From: Nemertoderma westbladi
Taxonomy: Eukaryota > Xenacoelomorpha > Nemertodermatida > Nemertodermatidae
Length of the DNA: 25,616 nt
Direction of reading: 5' to 3'
Assembly (NCBI GenBank): GCA_032718475.1
Contig: JAUCBJ010006373.1
Span: 1-25,616, forward strand
The position numbers and the translations under genes are program-made. Every line of letters begins with the position of its first letter. Position 1 is the stretch's first letter. Below, piece after piece: positions 19,055-25,616 of this stretch. A model generated the notes under the pieces. The model ran no database searches, had not been told where the DNA came from, and saw only the letters and a program-made list of their open reading frames with translations.

Positions 19055-19845
19055 CACAATCCTTTCGCTATTATTTTCTTAGCTCTCTCTGCAGCTTTTC
19101 TTTTATGTCTTTGACATTCACGGTCATTAATGGTATGTTTTGGAATGCTGGAATCAGAAGAGTTAGTCTTCTTATTCATCACAGAGTTTGAATCAATACA
19201 GTTTCCAACGTCCTCGTGGCCCATCATCCTTTATCAAAACAATATCTCCAATTTGTGGTTTATCTACCAACTGTCCCTTTCTACCCTTATGGTCAATTTG
19301 TGTTTGCTCTTCTTGGAGACTATCTAAATATTCGTCTTAGAAAGCTTTCCAGACAGAATTAATATGTTCCTTTCCATGAGTCCATACACTAATCAAACTT
19401 TCCTTAAGTGTCGGAATAATTGCTGTTTCATAATTTGAATCTCTTAAGACATCTTCATAGGATCCGCACTCTAAGAATGCACCTAAGAAATCATTTGGAC
19501 ATAAAGTATACCCTGAGAATTTATCATTTACTACATATAGCAGAGGTCGACTATTTATTAAAGGTTCAATTTCTTATAACAGGCATTCAAGTTGTCTTAT
19601 AGTCAAGAAGTTTTTCGTAGTAATTTCTTTAATATCTTTTTTATCAAGCCAATAAGCCTTTCGTAAAAGCCACCCATCCAAGGGGACATTTTGGGTGATA
19701 AATCTCCACTTTATGCCGTCACTTAACACAGCTTCCAATACAGATTGTGCCAGTTTAAATTGAGAAGCATTATCAGATATGAACATTGATATCTTCCCTG
19801 ATCTCGCTTAGAAAAAATGAGTTGGCAAGCTGTGTTTTTCGAGGT
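19055..19845 (-). pseudogene. BEL/Pao integrase C-terminal half, decayed
   Basis: A single minus-strand frame from about 19840 to 19190 reads as the integrase core and tail of a BEL/Pao pol. It has FISDNASQF (second catalytic Asp), IKWRFI, INSRPLLYV (a strong BEL signature), WKAF...EYLDSLQ, IGDIVLI and RGRWKL. In-frame stops fall at about 19810, 19574-19576, 19337-19339 and 19193-19195, with no frameshift among them. The GGFYERL block is changed to DGWLLRK, so the catalytic Glu is not recognisable. A basic tail (KRKAAERAKK) continues one frame over to about 19065. Everything upstream of the core is missing. The gene is dead. Confidence 0.8.
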
Positions 19846-19990
19846 GTTTGTTATTATACATTTATAGGAAGGGATCTAGGGGTCTTAACCTCGAAAAGTT
19901 TATTTTACACAAAATAATTATCTTTTATTGGCGCAATTGTAGGACACTTTTTAACCGGGTAGTGTACAAATTTAGGAATCGCGTAATTTT

Positions 19991-20150
19991 TGTTGAAATT
20001 AATATCTCATATCTCTCCAAACCACGTACGCGTTTCGATCTTACTGGGTCTCTTCAGCGTCGTGTCGGATTCGAACCTGAGACCTCGAGGTGAAAGCCGA
20101 GACAACAACCACTAGGCCACAGGTTCTTGAGATACGGAGTATTAATTTCA
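19991..20150 (-). mobile_element. tRNA-Glu-like SINE head
   Basis: On the minus strand a perfect A box TGGCCTAGTGG (20109-20119) and B box GGTTCGAATCC (20067-20077) have tRNA spacing, with CTTTCAC at the anticodon position, as in tRNA-Glu(UUC). The acceptor ends (about 20125 and 20050) do not pair, so this is not a working tRNA gene. A non-tRNA body (ACCCAGTAAGATCGAAACG and onward) follows to at least 19991. Inverted words flank it: TGAAATTAATATCTCA at about 19993-20008, and TGAGATA with TATTAATTTCA at about 20127-20149. Confidence 0.65.
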
Positions 20151-20159
20151 AAGCCAGTT

Positions 20160-20862
20160 GCCATTTTATTAGCACCTGATTTTTATTATTGATTTTCGCG
20201 GTGGTGGGTGAAAATTGTTGTGCCAGCACCAAGTTTTTGAAAATAAGCAATTTGATCAATATATAATATCATCTTGTTTCTTGCGTTGTACGGGTTTAAG
20301 AAGGTCCTGAATCCGATGGAATCAATAAAAACCGCACTGGACATTTCAAACTTGTACTTTTTTGGTGTTGGGTACGAAATTTAGTGCTAGCACGAAAAGC
20401 TGCCATATTACGCCTAAAAATACGATTAGCAATGATGTGGCAAGTTAGAAATGTCTTCCAATAGAATCAGCTCCCCAGAAAACATATAAATGAGAACTTA
20501 TAGCATCGTATAAGTGAATAAAAAAATTTGTGTTCAAACCGAAAAGTACTGGTTACTTGTTTTTTTTAATTTTTTGTCTACGTAGAGGACTAAAACAGCC
20601 ATTTAAAGTAATTAGATTAATTTTAAAAGTTTTCCAATGGATTTTGCGCCCCAGAAAACCTGTATTGAAAAATAATTAGCCGAAAATTTTAAATTTCAAA
20701 TTTTATGATAATTGTTCACTACTTGTAATTTTTGCGCTGCAAAATAACCACCCCATTACATTTTTTCGAAAATTTTATTTTCGGTCGGCGGCGGATTCGG
20801 ACTAGTGAAAATTACGTACAAACAAAAAAATCAGACGTTTTTGTTAAAATTTGTAGATTTTA
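20160..20862. repeat. AT-rich stretch with a degenerate repeat of about 176 bp
   Basis: TTCCAATAGAATCAGCTCCCCAGAAAAC-like sequence at 20456-20483 recurs at 20632-20659, 176 bases on. Weaker echoes occur upstream near 20308 (GAATCCGATGGAATCAATAAAAA) and downstream near 20730. No reading frame is supported. Confidence 0.45.
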
Positions 20863-20928
20863 GGGGGGGGGGAGGGGGCTGGGGGTAGGGGGCTGGGGGG
20901 GGGGGGGGTCAATATAACCCCCCCTCCC
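20863..20928 (+). repeat. Long G-run followed by C-run
   Basis: 20863-20908 is almost pure G (runs of 5 to 14 broken by A, CT, TA). After nine bases comes CCCCCCCTCCC (20918-20928). It could form a G-quadruplex or a G/C hairpin. Run lengths in such sequence are prone to assembly error. Confidence 0.8.
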
Positions 20929-20939
20929 GGTATTTGTAC

Positions 20940-22160
20940 AACATTTTATAGCAGCCTGACTCCGTGAGAAACCAACTCACTAGAAACCATGTGAGAAACC
21001 ACACTCAACGCAACGCAGTTAAATTGTTTCGAGCAGCAACAGTAATAATGAGATTCACATGACAATCTTTCATTATATTACCTTTCCTTATTAATATTTG
21101 TGCCCATCATTAATATTTGTGCTCATCGTTAATATTTGTGCCCCTCATTACTATTTCTGTCATACATTAATTACTGTTTGTTTCCTGGCTTCATTTGGAA
21201 GCTTCTCAATTTGATCCTTCTTTATTTAATCTCCGGATGTTGCACCAGTAGACGAGCAAGCAGGGTGTAATTTGGTGTAATTAATTGGTGTAATTTTTGT
21301 ATAAATTAACCTTCTTTATATTCTTGTGGAACAGATCCCCGCCATTATTATATGATATATCGCGTACATCTTTTTCATCATCATATTAATGTCTGACTCT
21401 ATAATATCCTATACCCAACACACCCCATTAATATATCACAAGACTATACGATATAATACCACCACATACATTCTATAGGCCTGCTGATGTTGATGTTAAT
21501 TCCATAAAATAACTCGTGCTGTGCAACACAAACAGCTGCTTTCGGAAGCTCTGAAGGAATCATATATAGGAATCGATTACCGACTTCCCGCTTTATAATT
21601 GATGTAATATTCTAATGTGATTCCTCAGTTGTAAGTAATACGAACATTTTTTGCAACAATTTAAATAAATTAATAATATTGCAAATTTCTACCAATTTCT
21701 AACAATTTTGCTGTATATTTCCAATATACAGCATATACAGCATACCGAATCCGTCACCTAGTCTTGAATAATCGGCCATTATGAAGTAGACAGGCGTACC
21801 TTTGTATAATATGATTTCGGCTTCGCAGTTTTCAAGGCATAATTTTTAAAGTTGGTTAATTTTTAGAAATAAATGACAGCAATGCAATTCAGTTCAATTC
21901 TTCAAGCATTCACACTTTAATCTTAACCCAAATTATTTTCTGTCTGACTTTGACTTCAAACATTTCACTTCCTACTACATTTGCTCTTCTTTAAGAATGA
22001 ATCTGAAATTGTCTATGAATGTCTATCTACACAGTACCAGTAGTTAAATGAAGTGGAGTTCTCCACATAATCCTATTAAAATATTGAACAGCATCAAAGT
22101 ATCAGATATTTTATTATTAAGTATAAAGAATGAGATATTGCAAAAATACAAAATCACTCT
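20940..22160. other. Gene-free AT-rich region
   Basis: Apart from the 19-bp repeat, repeated GGTGTAATT words near 21265-21295 and a perfect 10-bp hairpin (TGCTGTATAT/ATATACAGCA, 21709-21733), I see no gene, transposon protein or RNA gene here. Confidence 0.5.
21091..21150 (+). repeat. 19-bp tandem repeat, about 3 copies
   Basis: TTAATATTTGTGCCCATCA (21091-21109), its variants at 21110-21128 and 21129-21147, and a decayed fourth copy. A minor short tandem repeat in AT-rich DNA. Confidence 0.9.
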
Positions 22161-22164
22161 AAAT

Positions 22165-22955
22165 ACAACATATTAGAGTCCACAATGACCTCCCTCGAGG
22201 ATGATGGACTGGAGGTCGTGCAACACCACCCAGTAGTGGTCAGCGAGATTCCCATTGTCCAGGTACCAGACATTAAACCTCGACTGCAGCTACTGGATGA
22301 ACGAATTAACCGTGTCGCCGAAAAGCCGAGGTCTGTCCGTATCACCTTGCTGAACTCCTTCCTCAGAGAGGAGTGTATCCTTCCCATGGAGGAGAAAGCT
22401 AGGCGCTCCATATGCCGCCAGCGTGGCGTTTGACACACTGGGGTAACGCTGGTTCACTGTCTCAAGCAAGTAATCCTGCCGGATGGAGTTAAAGGGTTTG
22501 TTGAAGTCGAGTTTCAGCAACACACTACCGTGTGTGTTCGGGAAGGAGGAGAGTGCGCTTGCTGCATGGGTCGCCGCTTCAGCGCCGAGTTTCATGCCAA
22601 TCCCGAGCTGCACAGTGCTGAAGGAGGAGGTACGGGGTCCTTGTGTGAGGAAGCTGGAGTACTTCCCCGCTAATCGCCGCAGAGTGTTGCCAACGGCGAT
22701 CAGCCGCACCCCATCCACCGTCTTCATGAAAGCGAAGAGGTTTGCACCGTAGAAGGTGGGACGGATGGCGAGGAGAACGTTTCCGGAGATGGTGATATCC
22801 AGGAATCCAGCGAGACGTTGTAGAAGATGGGCTGCGGCATCTCTGTTGGTGGGGGAGATCAGATCTTTGAGTATTTGGGGCCGCAACCCATCTGGTCCTC
22901 TGCCACTGCCGCACGGGAATGACAAAACGAGTCTGCGGGCGAAGTATATAGTCAA
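22165..22955 (-). pseudogene. Reverse-transcriptase fragment, R2-like, dead
   Basis: From 22955 the frame reads GRGPDGLRPQILKDL, IRPTFYGANL and AVGNTLRRLAGK, then KLDFNKPFNSI (motif A), EEGVQQGD (motif B) and, after an in-frame TAG at 22290-22292, WYLDNGNLAD. This last is motif C with the second Asp of DD replaced by Asn. The wording is close to a LINE RT type common in aquatic invertebrates and perhaps related to R2-like elements. Both ends are missing: the upstream end stops at a TA repeat (about 22960-22975) and the downstream end just after motif C. The stop, the Asp-to-Asn change and a damaged segment after motif B show it is inactive. Confidence 0.75.
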
Positions 22956-23143
22956 TTTTCAAATATATATATATCATTGATTTAATCAAATAAAATTGAT
23001 ATTTTTAAGATGCACAATAACACAATGTTGTCACCGTTAGTATGTTAGATCCAGGTAAAAATCGGATAATCCGATGAGTAAAAATGCACAACGTGTACAG
23101 CTAAGCAAGGGCACCCAAAGTATTATGTATTTTCAGCATAAAA
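22956..23143 (-). other. Probable 3' tail of the next LINE remnant
   Basis: AT-rich sequence after the stop at 23144. It has the palindrome ATCGGAT-A-ATCCGAT (about 23063-23077), which could be a LINE 3' hairpin, and ends in an AT-dinucleotide run that abuts the R2-like fragment. Confidence 0.4.
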
Positions 23144-25000
23144 TTATATTATGACATCATCATAGTTTAAGATAGTTTCTCTATAACTAATTATCTGCAC
23201 GCTAAACTTCAGACTATGTGGAAGTAGTCTAGGATACGACAGTGTTTTGCAGTAAACGAGCCAGTTAAGGTTAGGTAACTGTTCGAAATAAACGATACTG
23301 CCGACTTGTCGGCTGTTGTCAAGCTTCCAGGGCAGATGCGTCCCCTCAGCTGCTTTGAGCAGTAGCGAGAGTTGAGTAGGGCTGAAAGTGATGGCAGGGA
23401 GTAGGTGGGCTGCTTTTTTAATTATGCTCCCAAGACCAATGCAGTCTGATTTTGGAGGCAAATTGAGAAGGGAAATATGAGTATTGGTTTGGAGACAAAT
23501 ATTAAGAGCTGATTGCACTAGTTGGTTTGGACAATTCAGGATCCTGGTACATGTTCCTAGAGCAGATCGGTATATTTCCACCGTAATGCCTTGGCAGATA
23601 AGCAGATCCCTGACAACACTGTTGCTCGCATATCTACCCAAGTATAGCAAAGATCGCAGTATCTTTCTGTAGTGAATATCTAGAGATTCCAGCTCCTTCT
23701 TAGACATTCCACCAATGGCGAATTTCGTCCGATACAATATTGCAGGGATAGCTATAGTATTCCATAAAGTTGCAAGGGTATTGGTATCAAGATGCTTCAC
23801 AGTCCATCCTTTTTGGTGAAAAGCTCCCGAGGTTGCCGATATGACTTTCATGCAGTGCTCTAAGGATCCTTGCCTCTGAACCGAGATGGTAAACCCCAGG
23901 AATACCAAGGATTGACTGTCAGTAGTAAGGTGGCCGTTGATATTAATGAAAGTTGTGTGTGGTTGGCTAGACATGTAAACCAGTTTGTTTTGGTTGGCTC
24001 GATTCTAAGTTTAAGGAGTTTTGTTTCATCTGCGATGATGGAGGCCATATGTTCTATTTCGGAGGGAGTGGCTGCAATTAATAGAAGCTTATCTGCATAG
24101 CTTAGCGCCCATAACCACAAGGATGTGAGCCGACAACCATACCCCGCCTTTACTAACTTGTACAGGATGGATGAGATGTAGATGTTGAAGATCATAGGTG
24201 ATAGTAGTGAACCTTGCTTGGCACCTTTTCGCAGCCTTGTACCAAAGATATCAATTAAACTGTTGAATTTAAGATAAGCAGTTGTGAAGTAGTAGTAACT
24301 TAGTAGCACTAGGACTATGTATGGGTTTATAATATCGGCTAATGTGGTCGATTTCGTCAAATGCCGATTCTATATCTAACTGGCACAGGTAAAGAGGAGA
24401 CCCATTCTTCTTATAAAGTTCCATACATTCCAGGATTAAGCTGATGGCAAGGTCTGTACCTATTCCCTTTTTGAAGCCTAGCTGGTGAGTATGAGTAAGA
24501 GCCCCCTGGTCCTTGAAATGTAATTACAGGATGCTACCTTCAAATATTTTAGCCAGTGTATAAACTGTGGCTATCGGTCTGTATGAGTTTCCTTTGAGGC
24601 GACTCTTACCTTTGCCCTTGTATAGGTGGGTAACGACTGTATCACCAAAGCAATTAGGAAGTGCACCAAGGCGGGTACTGGCATTGAATATAAGGGAAAT
24701 TCCTGTGCAGGTTGTCCCAGGGTTCGTGTGAAGGAAATGTTCTATAGTTATGGATTTGAAATCAGGGGACTTACCTTTGTTTAATTGTGCTATGACTTTG
24801 CGTATTGTGACTGGCAAAATGTTTGGGGATTCTGTGCCTTTGCACCGAAGCAGAAGTGACTCTCTTAGGATATTTATATCATTAGACTCTTTTGTGGTGG
24901 CCTTGTCTGAAAATTTGTCACGGATTAGGAGTTCTGCGGTTGCAGGGATATTGTATGCTGACTCTCTATAATTATTAATTTTAAAATGATATGATCGCAA
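23144..25000 (-). pseudogene. 5'-truncated LINE RT remnant of another family
   Basis: Pieces in two frames line up as one RT: KGKSPD...GNSYRPIATVYTLAKIFE (25000-24527), a TAA at 24524-24526, GFKKG and LDIESAFDE (motif A, 24353-24382), a frameshift near 24350, KQGSLLSP (motif B) and SYADK (24088-24099, where YADD is expected). A second frameshift near 23990 leads into a C-terminal region with LGFTI and ILYRTKF to the stop at 23144. No endonuclease is present; the copy begins next to an A-rich stretch at 25000-25020. The loss of the second catalytic Asp, two shifts and one stop make it an old pseudogene. Its clade is not resolved. Confidence 0.8.
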
Positions 25001-25103
25001 ATTAAATTAAAAAAAAAGTCAAAATTATAATTCAAAAATACTAATTTTCATTTTGGAGCCGTTTAAGTAACTAATTTACGTAACACATATCTTTACACAT
25101 ACA

Positions 25104-25616
25104 ATGAGATACACAACAGAAATAATGGGTGAAATTGCCTTTATATTGCCTGTGATCGCTCTATCAATAATAGGAGTCCCCGAAACTGCTTTCGGACTTA
25201 ACTGCATGGATGGACACACTGTCCTCACAATAACAAGCACTCGAAAGGATGAGCCGAAATTGAATAGAGGACCAATTGAAGTGAATCAAGGAAACAATGT
25301 TACAGGTTGTATTACCTGCTATGTTTGGGATACACAGATGTTTGCTTCAATGGTGTTCGATCCTTCGACATACGTCCTGATCTACTCCAGAACTCAAGGA
25401 TGCTATGCTTATTGTGCCAACCTCAATGAAACCGAATGCACTGCAGATCAGAACATGACCAAGGTACGGGAGGATACCCCAGACGCTTTTCATGTTATGA
25501 CAGCGAGTTGCCTGTCAAGGTGCTGTGAATCTCCAGTGGATTGCGACGGGGTTCAACCAGCTGTCTGGATCAACGACTACAAGAAAAGTGATGGAGATGT
25601 CGACTGTCGAGATTCC
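25104..25616 (+). CDS. Secreted Cys-rich protein, N-terminal part (possible Ly6/uPAR-like)
   Basis: The ATG at 25104 opens 171 codons to the right edge with no stop. An in-frame ATG at 25125 (residue 8) has the stronger context (A at -3, G at +4) and starts a better signal peptide: a hydrophobic stretch at residues 11-24 and likely cleavage after about residue 31. The mature part has 11 Cys (34, 69, 72, 100, 104, 112, 136, 140, 141, 147, 168) and three N-glycosylation sequons (N65, N108, N117), consistent with a secreted or membrane-anchored glycoprotein. The CxxC, GCxxxC and CCxxxxxC pattern loosely recalls three-finger Ly6/uPAR domains. The frame shows no transposon motif and is the only likely host gene. 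A possible splice donor (AAG|GTACGG) lies at about 25463, so the genomic frame may not equal the mRNA. Confidence 0.5.
   Translation, partial: MRYTTEIMGEIAFILPVIALSIIGVPETAFGLNCMDGHTVLTITSTRKDEPKLNRGPIEVNQGNNVTGCITCYVWDTQMFASMVFDPSTYVLIYSRTQGCYAYCANLNETECTADQNMTKVREDTPDAFHVMTASCLSRCCESPVDCDGVQPAVWINDYKKSDGDVDCRDS

Noticed and set aside
20047-20125. Functional tRNA-Glu gene
   Set aside because: A and B boxes are good but the acceptor stem does not pair and a SINE-like body follows.
1-25616. TACCGGTA and TAGGCCTA palindromes scattered through the window
   Set aside because: Counts by eye are only modestly above chance and they occur in unrelated elements; not enough to claim a site.

Overview
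This is eukaryotic, almost certainly animal, intergenic DNA built nearly entirely of transposable elements. It contains a Ty1/Copia gag-pol with animal initiator-tRNA priming, a BEL/Pao integrase remnant, several LINE lineages including an RTE-like one, and a tRNA-derived SINE. The one likely host gene is a secreted Cys-rich protein cut by the right edge. The mixture suggests an invertebrate, probably marine, but the species cannot be fixed from the sequence. No bacterial operon, ribosomal RNA or CRISPR array is visible. || LAYOUT. 1-3400 (minus strand): 5' two thirds of a Copia-type element (181-bp LTR, primer-binding site, leader, gag-protease-integrase open to the left edge; RT and RNase H lie outside). 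3401-about 8250 (plus): a purine-rich element that the Copia copy appears to have invaded. It has a leader with a 42/48-bp tandem array, then a gag-like reading frame that combines a DEDDy 3'-5' exonuclease-like domain with three CCHC knuckles, broken by two stops and one frameshift. A non-coding tract follows, then a perfect hairpin, a polypurine tract and an LTR-like TGTTAG start. No RT is present, so this looks like a gag-only, non-autonomous retroelement and is the most unusual object here. About 8480-11911 (plus): an almost full-length RTE-like LINE with one frameshift. 11999-12180: a separate internal piece of the same LINE family. || 12592-13190 and 18345-18675 hold copies of one repeat family in opposite orientation. 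Between them lies a nearly complete LINE on the minus strand (about 13200-18345; ORF1 with a Pro/Thr minisatellite, ORF2 with endonuclease and RT, small lesions only). 18674-19845 (minus) is the 3' end of a BEL/Pao element. 19991-20150 is a tRNA-Glu-like SINE head. 20160-22160 is AT-rich DNA with degenerate repeats and a long G-run. 22165-22955 and 23144-25000 (both minus) are two different dead reverse-transcriptase remnants lying side by side. 25104-25616 (plus) opens the presumed host gene. || HOW THEY RELATE. The elements do not form a pathway. The window records nested insertion: Copia into the exonuclease/CCHC element, a LINE bracketed by inverted repeats, and a BEL remnant abutting one repeat arm. 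The Copia partial frame and the minus-strand LINE are the least damaged and probably youngest. The BEL, R2-like and 23-25 kb remnants are the oldest.
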